The notes under the pieces: model-generated
Seen by the model: the letters and a program-made list of their open reading frames with translations, nothing else
Told to the model about the DNA's origin: nothing
The model's database searches: none
Part shown: piece after piece, positions 8,018-17,980 of the stretch
Numbering within the stretch: position 1 is the first letter of the stretch
How the letters are laid out: every line of letters begins with the position of its first letter
Program-made: the position numbers and the translations under genes
From: Promethearchaeota archaeon
Lineage (GTDB): Archaea; Asgardarchaeota; Lokiarchaeia; Sigyniarchaeales; SOKP01
DNA: 64,000 bases
Direction of reading: 5' to 3'
NCBI GenBank assembly: GCA_019058445.1
Contig: JAHPZA010000005.1
Coordinates: 1-64,000, forward strand

Positions 8018-9082
8018 ATGGTTATCGAAACAAACATTACCAAAATGCTAGGAATTAAACATCCCATAATAGCTGCTCCAATGGGTCCATTTTATACAAC
8101 CGAATTAACGATTGCAGTTTCTGAAGCTGGCGGACTAGGGGTTATAAGCCATGCTTCAGATTTTGATCGCCCTGAAAAAGAAACATGGCAAGATAGAGAG
8201 GCGACTCTTAAAGCAATGAAAAGAAGTATGGAAAGGGTTGTCGAATATACAGATAAGCCCTTTGGATTTAATATTAGGACCTCAAGGGTACAGATAGATG
8301 CGCCAGTATTATGTAAAGAGATTCCTAAATTTATCATGAGTAATCCAAAATTAAAAGAACAATGCATTTATGCGGTCACCAGTGCTGGGTCTTCTAAAAC
8401 ATTGCCCGAATCAAAGTCTTTCCAAAAATTAAAAGAGAGTTCAAACATTAAACATTTTCATGTTGCACCAGCATTATGGTTAGCTGATAAATGTGTTGCT
8501 TCAAATGTAGATGGGATGGTCATTACGGGAACTGAAGGCGGAGGGCATCAATCCTATGAAGAAGTTAGTACTTTAGTCTTGTTACAACAAGTTTTAGAAA
8601 AATATCCTGATAAGCCTATCGTTGCGTGTGGAGGTTTTGCAACTGGCAGATCATTAGCTGCAGCTTTAAGTATGGGTGCTGGAGCTGTTGCAATGGGGTC
8701 TAGATTTATTGCTTCAAAAGAAAGCGAATTTCATGAAACATATAAAGACATTGTTCCTCCAGCAAGAGCTCAAGATACTGTATTAGCTACTGGAGCTTTT
8801 GGTCCGATAAGATTGTGGAAAAATCCATATGCTGCAACTCATCCTAAAGTAGGTTCTAAAGAAGAAAAGATGGCTATGGAAAAGCAAACGACAATTGAGG
8901 AATTCTTAAAGGAAGCTAGAGCTTATCGATTAATTTATGAAGGAAATACTAAAGAAGGAGCAGTGCTTCTCGGTCAAAGCATAGGTATTATTGAAAGTAT
9001 AGAAAAAGTTAAGGACTTAGTCGATAAAATTGTTAGCGATGCAGAGAAATTACTGAAAAGGGCAACTTCTCAAATTTTATAA
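8018..9082 (+). CDS. Nitronate monooxygenase / 2-nitropropane dioxygenase-like FMN enzyme
   Basis: A TIM-barrel FMN protein with the family landmarks: H-P-I-I-A-A-P-M-G near the N-terminus, S-E-A-G-G-L-G-V-I-S, the glycine-rich G-T-E-G-G-G-H (about residues 170-176), and the phosphate-binding A-C-G-G-F-A-T-G followed by G-A-G-A-V-A-M-G-S-R-F. Such enzymes oxidise alkyl nitronates or act as related FMN oxidoreductases; FabK-like enoyl reductases share the fold. Length 354 fits. ATG at 8018 lies behind an AAGGA purine run. It stands 151 bases after the LLM gene and may be transcribed with it. Confidence 0.85.
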   Translation: MVIETNITKMLGIKHPIIAAPMGPFYTTELTIAVSEAGGLGVISHASDFDRPEKETWQDREATLKAMKRSMERVVEYTDKPFGFNIRTSRVQIDAPVLCKEIPKFIMSNPKLKEQCIYAVTSAGSSKTLPESKSFQKLKESSNIKHFHVAPALWLADKCVASNVDGMVITGTEGGGHQSYEEVSTLVLLQQVLEKYPDKPIVACGGFATGRSLAAALSMGAGAVAMGSRFIASKESEFHETYKDIVPPARAQDTVLATGAFGPIRLWKNPYAATHPKVGSKEEKMAMEKQTTIEEFLKEARAYRLIYEGNTKEGAVLLGQSIGIIESIEKVKDLVDKIVSDAEKLLKRATSQIL

Positions 9083-9102
9083 GCAAATCCAAATTAACTA
9101 TT

Positions 9103-9160
9103 AAAAATTTTTTTCTTTTCTTATTTTATTTATTTTATTAGTTAAAATGATAAAAAAAAA
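9103..9160. terminator. T-rich terminator region between convergent genes
   Basis: Between the ends of the nitronate monooxygenase gene and the first P-type ATPase gene, the plus strand carries ttttttt-c-tttt runs (about 9109-9139). The minus strand carries a run of nine T (complement of 9152-9160). Archaeal termination commonly uses such T tracts, so both converging transcripts could end here. Confidence 0.4.
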
Positions 9161-9168
9161 GAAAGTAA

Positions 9169-12072
9169 TTAAAAAGTAATACCTTTCTTACGAGCTACGT
9201 ATTTTACCTCTTCAAAAGAAATAATACAGATCAACGATATCAAAAAGCATACAAGCCAATCAAATGCTGTCAAATACATGAACATGAAGTTAATGCCTAT
9301 TAATGCTAGAAAAATTTGTACTCCTGGGATATACATGAGGGCAAGAAAAGCTCCAAATAATAAACCGATTATGATATACATGAATTTGCTGCTATCTTCT
9401 TTAAAAGATTTGATCATTGATTTATTTGGACGTCTGATTTGGAATATGAGAAAACTTTCGCAGAAAAATAATGTCACCATTAACATCGTCAAAGCTTTCG
9501 CTATCTGTAAGTTGGTATTTGGTGTCAAATCTTTTGTTTCGGGGCTATAAAGATAGCCGTCGTTAAATGCACCAAAATTATGATTTTCTGGAAATACAGG
9601 ATAAACTCCCGTTAAAACAATGAAATAAGTGATTAACATACACAATGATAATAATGCTCCAAAACACATCATTAAAATTATTGTGTTTTTTGAAAGGATT
9701 TCTTCCGTATCTTTGGGTTGCTCTTTCATAACATCATCTGAGATGATATCAAACGTCAATATCAATCCCGGTAAGGCATGAAGCGTTATGGATAAAAATA
9801 TCCACATAAAATAAAATTCTTCATCTAACCAGAATGGTAAATTAAAAATTACAGCTAGTATAAATTGAACTATTCCTTCAAAAAGATTAATACAAATATA
9901 AAAAAACACGACTGCCCGGATTTTAGCGAAAATACCCCTCCCTCGATGAATACCTTTCACAATCGAGTTAAATGAGTCATCAGATATTACCATATCAGAT
10001 GCTTCTTTAGCCACGTCAGTGCCTTGAATACCCATTGCGATACCTGCATCAGCCATATTTAATGCGAGAGCATCATTAACTCCGTCGCCGGTCATTGCGA
10101 CCACTTTTTTTTCGGCCTGATAACGTTCTATGATTTCCTGTTTATGCTGGGGTGAAACTCTGGCAAATACTTTAATTTTACTAAACTCTTCAAAAGTTTT
10201 ATAATTTTTAATCTCATTACCTTCCACTGCCAAGTCATTCTCATCTGATGTAATAGATATTTGATTGGCGATGGCTTTAGCAGTAGTAGGTGAGTCTCCA
10301 GTAATCATTATAACTTTAACCCCAGCACTATGACATTGTTCTACAGATTCCTTAACGCCCTCTCTGGGAGGATCTAATATAGTTACAAATCCAATGTATA
10401 CCAAATTTGATTCACATATATCCCGTTTATTTTCAAGATCCGGAGGGATTTCTGACATTTCTTTATAGCATAAACTTAGTATTCGGTATCCCTGACTAGC
10501 AAAAATATTTACATTATGTAATATCTTTTCTTTTAACTCAGGAGTGAGGTCCTTTATAACTCCATCTTTTGAGAAAATTTTAGAACATAATGGTAATAAT
10601 ATCTCACTCGCACCCTTTGTAAAGGAATAAACTTTCGAATCCCTTTTATATACTTTTGACATTCTTTTGACCGATGAATCAAAAGGAAATTCTCTGATTG
10701 GCTCATAATCCTCAATTATGAAGTCTCCCATACCTTTTTGAAATAAAACCATTAATGCACCCTCTGTTGGTGAACCAATTACACTCCAATTGTGAATAAT
10801 TTTATTATCTACGGTTATCTCATTTTTCACCAATGCTGAATTATTGTTTAAAAATCCAGAAATTAATAGTTGCTTTAATTGGGGATAATCATTAATGTGA
10901 GAAACTAAAACCACATTTTTCGGATCATTAATTAGAAAAATGTCTCCGTCAGGTTCGTATCCTGCTCCAGAGACTCTAAATGTTGAACCATCTACCCAGA
11001 CGTATTCAATACTCATTTGATTTTTAGTCAACGTTCCTGTTTTATCACTACAAACCACGCTTGTGCGCCCTAAACTGTCAACTGAGGCAAGATTTCGGAT
11101 TATTACCCCTTGACGAGCCATTGCTAAAACTCCAGTAATCAGAACAACAGTAGTTAATAATGGTATATTAATAGGCATAATATCCATAGCCGAATTTAGA
11201 CTTTTTACAATGTCTAACCGAGTAAATCCACTCGCAACCCAGATTATCATTAATGTTATAAACCAGAAAACCACTACTGCTAAACCAAGCCATTTACCAA
11301 AATTATTCATTTTTTTTCTTATAGGTATTTCACTCGTTCCAGCTTCCTCTAATCCTTGAGAAATTTTTCCAATCTCCGTATTCCCTCCAGTGCTTACAGT
11401 TATGGCGGTACCATTCCCTGTAGTTATATAGGTTCCATAAAAAACCATATTTTTTCGACTACCAATAGGAATTTCTTGTTCTGTTAACGCATCTCCTTTT
11501 TCAAGTTTTTTAACTGGTTCACTTTCTCCAGTTAAAGATGCTTCATTCACTTCAAGATTAGTAGATTGAATAATTCTTCCATCGGCTGGAATTTTATCTC
11601 CTTGACTTAAAACCAACATATCTCCAGGCACCACTTTTTTCGTGGGAATATCCACCTTAGCACCATTTCTAATAACAGTCGTTGTTGGTGCGGATAATTC
11701 TCTTAAAGCTTTCAATTTCTTTGTGGCTCGATACTGTTGGAAAATAGCAATAAAACAATTAATAGCAACAATCCCTAGGGTTGCAAAAATAAATGTTAAA
11801 TTCCCTCCTAAACCAAAAATAGATGCTAAAAAAATGACTAGAGCCCCTATTAGATAAATCACAATGAGCCAATTGAACAAAGGTGCAAGATATATCTTTA
11901 TAAAACCTTTGGACACCTTAGGGATTTCATTCATTCCATATTTTTCTAGTCTTATTTCGGCATCTTCAATGTTTAGGCCTTCTTTAGGATTAGTTTGGTA
12001 TTTATCGTAAATTTCTTCTAAATCCCATTTATAATAGTTCTGATCGATAGGTTCAATTTCCGTGACTGTCAT
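9169..12072 (-). CDS. P-type cation-transporting ATPase (type II-like), copy 1
   Basis: A 967-residue P-type ATPase. In order it has an N-terminal cation-ATPase domain (1-70), the actuator domain with L-T-G-E-S, transmembrane helix 4, the phosphorylation motif S-D-K-T-G-T-L-T (about residue 340), a nucleotide-binding domain, the I-M-I-T-G-D and M-T-G-D-G-V-N-D hinge motifs, and a C-terminal helix bundle. It is catalytically complete. The ion-site helices are unusual. Helix 4 reads P-I-N-I-P instead of P-E-G-L-P (Ca2+) or P-V-G-L-P (H+). Helix 5 keeps an N-x-x-E. Helix 6 has a His where SERCA has its ligand Asp, in a T-L-H-A-L-P stretch. Ion specificity is therefore open. The next gene upstream on the same strand is a paralogue. 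Confidence 0.9.
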   Translation of the reverse strand: MTVTEIEPIDQNYYKWDLEEIYDKYQTNPKEGLNIEDAEIRLEKYGMNEIPKVSKGFIKIYLAPLFNWLIVIYLIGALVIFLASIFGLGGNLTFIFATLGIVAINCFIAIFQQYRATKKLKALRELSAPTTTVIRNGAKVDIPTKKVVPGDMLVLSQGDKIPADGRIIQSTNLEVNEASLTGESEPVKKLEKGDALTEQEIPIGSRKNMVFYGTYITTGNGTAITVSTGGNTEIGKISQGLEEAGTSEIPIRKKMNNFGKWLGLAVVVFWFITLMIIWVASGFTRLDIVKSLNSAMDIMPINIPLLTTVVLITGVLAMARQGVIIRNLASVDSLGRTSVVCSDKTGTLTKNQMSIEYVWVDGSTFRVSGAGYEPDGDIFLINDPKNVVLVSHINDYPQLKQLLISGFLNNNSALVKNEITVDNKIIHNWSVIGSPTEGALMVLFQKGMGDFIIEDYEPIREFPFDSSVKRMSKVYKRDSKVYSFTKGASEILLPLCSKIFSKDGVIKDLTPELKEKILHNVNIFASQGYRILSLCYKEMSEIPPDLENKRDICESNLVYIGFVTILDPPREGVKESVEQCHSAGVKVIMITGDSPTTAKAIANQISITSDENDLAVEGNEIKNYKTFEEFSKIKVFARVSPQHKQEIIERYQAEKKVVAMTGDGVNDALALNMADAGIAMGIQGTDVAKEASDMVISDDSFNSIVKGIHRGRGIFAKIRAVVFFYICINLFEGIVQFILAVIFNLPFWLDEEFYFMWIFLSITLHALPGLILTFDIISDDVMKEQPKDTEEILSKNTIILMMCFGALLSLCMLITYFIVLTGVYPVFPENHNFGAFNDGYLYSPETKDLTPNTNLQIAKALTMLMVTLFFCESFLIFQIRRPNKSMIKSFKEDSSKFMYIIIGLLFGAFLALMYIPGVQIFLALIGINFMFMYLTAFDWLVCFLISLICIISFEEVKYVARKKGITF

Positions 12073-12164
12073 TAGAAGATCTAATTGCTGTTATTATTTA
12101 TTTTTTCTAATAAAATATAAAATATTATAATAAGACTAATAATAATAATCATTTTTAATTTATT

Positions 12165-15065
12165 CTAAAAGATTATATTTTTTCTTCGAGCGTAAAATTT
12201 AAAAAATTCAATCCCAAATATTCCTGGTAAGGCAAGTAAAATGCAAATTAACCAGTCTGTAGCCGAAAGGAACATAAAATTAATTTGAAGGTTAAGATTT
12301 AACTCATCATTTATAGTACTGTTAAATTCAAATGAATTACAAATCACATATATGTGAAGGGATATTGTGATTAAACAAATGATTAATAACTTAAACGAAA
12401 AATCCTCATCACGAATGCTCTTAATTAGAGATTTATTGGGTCTACGAATTGTCCAAATAAAGAATGATTCCACAAGATATAAGGTAGTTATGAACATGGT
12501 CCTAGCTTTCATTGCTCTTAATTCTTCTGATGATGTACCTTTTGGAATATAACTCAGTTTAAGAAATTCATTTGTATTCCACCCATTCAATGGAATAATA
12601 CCTGATAACGTTAATTGAATAGCCAAGACTAATCCTATACCCATTAAAAATGCTTGAATCAACAATAATATCCACATATTTTTGCTTAATAATTCTTCTT
12701 CATTTCTTGGCGGCTCTTTCATGATATCTTTAGGTTGGGTATCTATAACCAACGCTAAAGAGGGAAGTGAATGAACGATGCCAAATATATAAATGTGCTG
12801 CCAATTTGAACTGAACAATACAAATTCAGGGATAAATTCATAACTAAAGAATATAGTAGCCTCCATGATGTTCAAACAAATGAAAAAAAAGATAATTGTT
12901 CTGATCTTAGAAAATAAGCCCCTCCCAATTTTTACCCCTTCTTCTATAGATACAAAATTATCGTCAGATATGACCATGTCTGAGGTTTCCTTTGCAACAT
13001 CAGTTCCAGTGATACCCATCGCGATTCCGGCATTTGCCATTTTTAGAGCTAATGCGTCATTTATTCCATCACCAGTCATCGCTACAACTTTATTTTCTCT
13101 CTGATAGTTTCTTACAATTATTTCTTTATCGGAAGGAGCTACCCGAGCGAACACAGATACATTTTTAAAACCTGTTTCGGTTAAATCCTGAATTTTATCT
13201 CCTTCGACTACGAGATCACCCTCTTTATATATTCTCATTTGTGAAGCAATTGTTTTTGCCGTCGCTGGGTGATCCCCGGTAACCATTATAACTTTTATTC
13301 CAGCGGACTGACATTCTTCAACCGATTCCCGCACTCCTAATCGAGGAGGGTCTATAATCGATACAAAACCCAAGTAAATAAGGTCTTCCTCTATTTCTTC
13401 TCTAATTGGTTTATCTACTTCATCGATCTTTTTATAGGCAATTGCTAAAGTCCTATACCCTTGGATTGCTCGTCGGCGAATCCTATTCGAAATTTCTTTT
13501 TTTAATTTCTCATTAAAAGGCTTAATTTTCCCATTAATTTCAATTTGGGTTGATATGTTGATAATTCTTTCAGGAGCTCCTTTTGCAAAAGCTAATATTT
13601 CTTTATCATTTTCGACTGAACTGCATATGGTGGTCATCCTTTTAAATTCTGAACTAAATGAAAATTCAACTAATATATTGTACCTATTTTGAATGTCATA
13701 AGGAATGAATCCCGCTTTTTCTGCCAAAACTAATAATGCGGCTTCTGTTGGTGATCCTATTGCTCTTCTTATTGCCATTTCCTTCTTTTCACCAACTCTC
13801 ACCTTCACATCTTCATAGATGAGCTTCGCATTATTATTAATTATAATAGATTCAATAAATTTTTGAAAGGTTGGGTTTTCCTCTAAAGTAATAACTTGTC
13901 CATCCAATACAATTTCTCCAGGTTCTTCATATCCTGCTCCCGTAACTCCATATTCCATATCATTTATCTCAAACTTTTCAACTGACATCTCGTTTTTTGT
14001 AATTGTTCCTGTTTTGTCTGTACAAATTACAGAAACACGACCAAGAGATTCAATGGCAGATAAATTTTTAATAATAACTCCATTTTGAGCCATATTTAAA
14101 ACACCAGTAATTAACACCAAAGTTGATAAAAGAGGTAAATTGATGGGCACTACATTCATTGCTCTTAGAATAGAATCTACTAAGACTTTACTAACTAATT
14201 GATTCTGATTTAATAATTCGAAAAAATCTAAATTATTCATTATCATCAAGATAGAAAATTTGTAGATAATTAATATGATCAAATTGATTATCACAATTAC
14301 CCCTAACATATAGCCTAAACGATTTAATTTGCGAGTTAATGGGATATCTTCAATGCTTCCCATTTCGTTCAATTGACTGGAAATTTTTCCGATCTCAGTA
14401 TTAATTCCAGTGCATACTACTAGTGCTTTAGCCCTTCCAGTCCTAACATATGTTCCCATAAATAACATATTATTTTGTTTTTGGATTGGTAAGCTGTTAT
14501 TTTTTTTAATAATTTTATTATTTTTTACTACAGGTTCACTTTCACCGGTTAATGGAGCTTCATCAATCGTAAGATTCATATACTCTACAATTCGGCTATC
14601 AGCGGGAATTTTATCTCCTTCTTTTACTAGGACAATATCTCCCGGTACTAACTCTCGAGTGGGCATTTCAAATTCAAAACCATCCCTTAAAACAGACGTT
14701 TTTAGAGCAGCAATTCTCTGCAACGACTCCAATGCCTTTTGAGCTCTATATTGCTGACCAATTGCAGTTCCCGAATTTATAATAACCACTGTAAAAGTTA
14801 TAATTGTTGACTCTGGTTGCCCTAAAATGATAATTATCCCTCCCGTTATGATAAGAATAATGATCAAAAAGTTGAACAATGGAGCGAGGTAGATCTTCCA
14901 TAAGGATTTCTTGATCTTAGGAAGCTCATTATATCCAAATTCTAGGTATTTATCTTCCAAATGTTCAGCTGGTAAGCCATTGTTTAAATCTGTGTTAAAT
15001 TCAGTGATTAACTCATCTAAAGATTGATAATAATAACTTTTCTGTATACTATGATTATGTGACAT
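12165..15065 (-). CDS. P-type cation-transporting ATPase (type II-like), copy 2
   Basis: A 966-residue paralogue of the neighbouring ATPase, of nearly identical length, with the complete catalytic set: L-T-G-E-S, C-T-D-K-T-G-T-I-T (about residue 350), I-M-V-T-G-D and M-T-G-D-G-I-N-D. The ion-site region repeats the same peculiarities: P-I-N-L-P in helix 4, N-I-M-E in helix 5, and a His in helix 6 (I-V-H-S-L-P). An extra hydrophobic segment with a Phe/Leu/Asn-rich loop stands before helix 4. The two genes are 92 bases apart on the same strand, which fits an old tandem duplication followed by divergence. Whether they act as two pumps or as a pair with separate substrates cannot be told. Confidence 0.9.
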   Translation of the reverse strand: MSHNHSIQKSYYYQSLDELITEFNTDLNNGLPAEHLEDKYLEFGYNELPKIKKSLWKIYLAPLFNFLIIILIITGGIIIILGQPESTIITFTVVIINSGTAIGQQYRAQKALESLQRIAALKTSVLRDGFEFEMPTRELVPGDIVLVKEGDKIPADSRIVEYMNLTIDEAPLTGESEPVVKNNKIIKKNNSLPIQKQNNMLFMGTYVRTGRAKALVVCTGINTEIGKISSQLNEMGSIEDIPLTRKLNRLGYMLGVIVIINLIILIIYKFSILMIMNNLDFFELLNQNQLVSKVLVDSILRAMNVVPINLPLLSTLVLITGVLNMAQNGVIIKNLSAIESLGRVSVICTDKTGTITKNEMSVEKFEINDMEYGVTGAGYEEPGEIVLDGQVITLEENPTFQKFIESIIINNNAKLIYEDVKVRVGEKKEMAIRRAIGSPTEAALLVLAEKAGFIPYDIQNRYNILVEFSFSSEFKRMTTICSSVENDKEILAFAKGAPERIINISTQIEINGKIKPFNEKLKKEISNRIRRRAIQGYRTLAIAYKKIDEVDKPIREEIEEDLIYLGFVSIIDPPRLGVRESVEECQSAGIKVIMVTGDHPATAKTIASQMRIYKEGDLVVEGDKIQDLTETGFKNVSVFARVAPSDKEIIVRNYQRENKVVAMTGDGINDALALKMANAGIAMGITGTDVAKETSDMVISDDNFVSIEEGVKIGRGLFSKIRTIIFFFICLNIMEATIFFSYEFIPEFVLFSSNWQHIYIFGIVHSLPSLALVIDTQPKDIMKEPPRNEEELLSKNMWILLLIQAFLMGIGLVLAIQLTLSGIIPLNGWNTNEFLKLSYIPKGTSSEELRAMKARTMFITTLYLVESFFIWTIRRPNKSLIKSIRDEDFSFKLLIICLITISLHIYVICNSFEFNSTINDELNLNLQINFMFLSATDWLICILLALPGIFGIEFFKFYARRKNIIF

Positions 15066-15180
15066 TGTGGTCTATTTAGAAAAAATATACCTTACTCAAA
15101 TTATAATAATGTAATGAATTAATGCTTTATAATGATTTATTTTACATTACTATTGACTTATATGTATAGATAAATAGCAA

Positions 15181-16152
15181 TTAAAGGGATGACCTATTCC
15201 TTTCTTGCTTAGGGGTCCCTAAAATATCTTTCAAAATGTTAAACTTCTTTCTAATAGTTGTGCTTGAAAATTTCGTAGCCTCTTCAATTAAGCTTTGTGT
15301 AAATATTTTACGATTCTCCAAACATTGTCCTGTATAATAAATTAGTCCTGCAGTAAATGCTTTATAATTTAGGTTTTTTAAATGAGAGTAAGAAATTTCA
15401 TTGAGTAGTTGATCGGCTATTAATTGCATTTCTACTTGCACTTTATTATATTCACTTTTACTAGGGATATGATCTTTCACCTTTTCATAGGGAATATTGT
15501 GCAAATCCTTCCCAAAAAGAATCTTTATTCTGTGCTTTATTTCTTTTTCGATCTCATTAGTGGTTTTAAGTTTTTTCCATACTTTTTCTGATTTTTTTAC
15601 TTTTAGCATTGCATTATTGAGCATTTTCTTGTTTATTTTGTGCCCTAATTCATTCGAGATTTCTATAAAACGCTCTATTCTTATGTTAGTTGTGTCTTTA
15701 ATTTCCATCCATACAATTGCGAGAAAGATAATTACCATATTTTGATAGGATTTTCTATGATTCCTATTATACTTGAGATACCTTTTTTTAATTGCCTCAT
15801 ATTTTGTGGTATCCGTGTTGATATCATAACTTTTCAAAAATTCTATTGTTTTTCGTTGTTCTGAGAAACTAGTTTGATAATCTCGATACCATTTTTCTAA
15901 TGTCTGTATTCGATCATATTGCTGCTTAATGATAGGATCTTGCTTGGCTTTTGAATCTCTCACTCTTATAGCTCGCTCATAATCCAACTGACTTTCTTTA
16001 TAATGATCGTCTATAGCGACGGTATCAACAAAATCTATGTTATCATCTAGCACAATGCCACAATCTTGGCATACGAGAAATCCTGAATCTCGCTTTACAT
16101 TTTTATGCTGGCAATTGGAGACCTCATGGTTTTCTTGGTTAGGATTTGTCAA
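15181..16152 (-). CDS. Divergent TFIIB-like transcription factor
   Basis: The N-terminus is a zinc-ribbon of TFIIB type: Cys14-x-His16, then G-F-L-V-Cys28-x2-Cys31-G-I-V-L. The first knuckle has one residue between ligands instead of two. The rest (about 95-320) is all-helical and lysine-rich. It can be read as two cyclin-like repeats, the second ending in F-S-S-T-T-I-R-K-K-F-N-I-L, comparable to the helix-turn-helix at the end of TFB core repeats. The B-finger/linker region is replaced by a charged segment. It would recruit RNA polymerase at a subset of promoters. The frame opens with TTG at 16152; no better start is visible. Confidence 0.65.
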   Translation of the reverse strand: MTNPNQENHEVSNCQHKNVKRDSGFLVCQDCGIVLDDNIDFVDTVAIDDHYKESQLDYERAIRVRDSKAKQDPIIKQQYDRIQTLEKWYRDYQTSFSEQRKTIEFLKSYDINTDTTKYEAIKKRYLKYNRNHRKSYQNMVIIFLAIVWMEIKDTTNIRIERFIEISNELGHKINKKMLNNAMLKVKKSEKVWKKLKTTNEIEKEIKHRIKILFGKDLHNIPYEKVKDHIPSKSEYNKVQVEMQLIADQLLNEISYSHLKNLNYKAFTAGLIYYTGQCLENRKIFTQSLIEEATKFSSTTIRKKFNILKDILGTPKQERNRSSL

Positions 16153-16311
16153 AGAAAAATTAGCCCGGTTAAAATATTATGAAAATTGTCTGATGAACTA
16201 ATGTATTAATTCATTTAAAAATTTTTTATTATGAAATTATAAAAAGCTTTTTTATTAATAGCAATCAAATATATAACTATAATAAATTTTATTTAATTTC
16301 AAATTGAAAAT

Positions 16312-16890
16312 GTGATTTTAAAAATGGAATATGAAGCGATTAAGAAATGGGTACAAGGTTTTGGTCTTATTTTTATCATAAGTTCTATAATAGAGCTAAT
16401 TAACACTATTCTCCTCCTTAATACTCAAGTAAAATTTAAAGGAAAAACATATACCATGCAAGAACTATTTTTCAGTTCTGGAAGATTGCCACCTACGACT
16501 CCATATATATTTGTCTTCTTAGTCTGTTCCATTTGCTGTTTTTTAATTTTTGGCTTCTTGCTAATTAAGATTGTGTCAAAAGATATTGATTTTAGATTAA
16601 TGGCTAAATATATATTAGTTTTGGGAGTGTTAACCTTGCTATTCTCATATATTAAATTGGGATATATCACTTATATAGAACGAGGTAAAATGTGTCTTAA
16701 CGGGGAGAAAATTACATTTCACTATTTTGTATGGAAATACAATACTTCAGTTATAGGACCATATTCCCTTCTTATTCTTTGGACGTTTTATACTGCGACG
16801 GTGTGTGCATATTTGATAATTGGGCTGGTAATGTCTGGAGGAGCCCTAAGTTGGTTAATAGAACTTACTAAACAACAATCTAAAGATTAG
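16312..16890 (+). CDS. Four-helix membrane protein of unknown function
   Basis: A protein of about 190 residues with four hydrophobic segments, near residues 14-34, 60-85, 95-115 and 145-175 counted from the GTG start. Between segments 1 and 2 is an exported or cytoplasmic loop with a K-F-K-G-K-T-Y stretch, and between 3 and 4 a second loop with two charged turns. I do not recognise the family. GTG at 16312 opens the frame, but the ATG four codons later (16324) is an equally good start. It stands alone, divergent from the TFIIB-like gene and convergent with the methyltransferase gene. Confidence 0.6.
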   Translation: MILKMEYEAIKKWVQGFGLIFIISSIIELINTILLLNTQVKFKGKTYTMQELFFSSGRLPPTTPYIFVFLVCSICCFLIFGFLLIKIVSKDIDFRLMAKYILVLGVLTLLFSYIKLGYITYIERGKMCLNGEKITFHYFVWKYNTSVIGPYSLLILWTFYTATVCAYLIIGLVMSGGALSWLIELTKQQSKD

Positions 16891-17008
16891 AAATCCAAAT
16901 AAAAAAATATGCAAGATTTTATAATTTACTTTGCACTATTAAAACGATTTTGATTATTGAAATATTTAAGTCTCTTGAAAGAGATTATAACTATTCTAAT
17001 CCCCCTTA

Positions 17009-17896
17009 TTATTTTGTGGTTTTTGCTGCTAATATCCAAGTTTCACGTATTTTCTGCCTACCTTTCAATTCTTCGAGTTTAGACCTCGGAATTTTGGCAA
17101 GGAATCTTCTTGAACTTACCTGGGCTGAAGGAACTTCAATTTTCTTAAAAATATCAAATTTACAGTTCTCAAAAAAAGCTTTAGCTGATTTAAAAGTCTC
17201 AAATTTATTTTCCTCGACATGATGTTTAGCTTTAAATTCCCTTCCCTTCTCATCAAAAATATCCAGCGCAAGTTCAGATTGCCTATTCTTTTTTGTATAT
17301 ATATCTGCGGTTATCCAATTTCCACCCCGATTACTCAATATCTTATGGATTATTGTACATAATTTTCTTTTTTGCTTCTGATCTAGATAGACTAATAGGC
17401 CTTCATTAACAACTGCTATAGGGCCAGGAGGAAAAAGATCAATGATTTCAGTAAAAACTTTTTCATCTAATACATTCAAACCATGCATGATCAGATTATC
17501 TATAGGATAATTACAATATTTTTTAGCTAATTCCAGCACAATAATCCTTTTATCTTCTATTAATTGAGGTAAATCAGTATCGACATAGAAAATCTCTGGA
17601 TTTTTACAAAGGCTTAACCCGCGAAAAGAGAAACCAGACGAAAATTCAAGAATATTTTTTATACCTATTTTAGACAGAGCTTCATCTATTGACCAATACC
17701 TAGTTTCGAAATGAATACATCTTAATATAAATTGAAGTGAATTTAATTCTTCTTGAGTAAATCGGGGGTGATTCTCACTCCAGATCATTTCGACAGCTTC
17801 CCTTGCAAAAGGAATGGTGGTAACTGCTTTGGTTAATAATAATGATCTGGCAGAGGGACTGATTGAATCAAATGCAGAGTTAAATGAACTATTCAT
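17009..17896 (-). CDS. LCMT/PPM1-like SAM-dependent methyltransferase
   Basis: A class I methyltransferase resembling the leucine carboxyl methyltransferase family. The SAM-binding strand reads I-L-E-F-S-S-G-F-S-F-R-G. Next comes a Y-V-D-T-D-L-P segment for the second acidic SAM contact, and the family-typical N-E-G-L-L-V-Y-L-D after strand 4. Relatives methylate the C-terminal carboxylate of protein phosphatase 2A in eukaryotes, or small-molecule O-atoms in bacteria. The archaeal substrate is unknown. I chose the ATG at 17896; a TTG four codons upstream (17908) also opens the frame. It sits 84 bases downstream of the TFB gene on the same strand. Confidence 0.78.
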   Translation of the reverse strand: MNSSFNSAFDSISPSARSLLLTKAVTTIPFAREAVEMIWSENHPRFTQEELNSLQFILRCIHFETRYWSIDEALSKIGIKNILEFSSGFSFRGLSLCKNPEIFYVDTDLPQLIEDKRIIVLELAKKYCNYPIDNLIMHGLNVLDEKVFTEIIDLFPPGPIAVVNEGLLVYLDQKQKRKLCTIIHKILSNRGGNWITADIYTKKNRQSELALDIFDEKGREFKAKHHVEENKFETFKSAKAFFENCKFDIFKKIEVPSAQVSSRRFLAKIPRSKLEELKGRQKIRETWILAAKTTK

Positions 17897-17980
17897 TATA
17901 GTGATCAAATAAATAAAAATATAAAAACTATAATTTTAACTTTTTAAATTGTATAGATAACGACTAATTTGGGGAAATCT

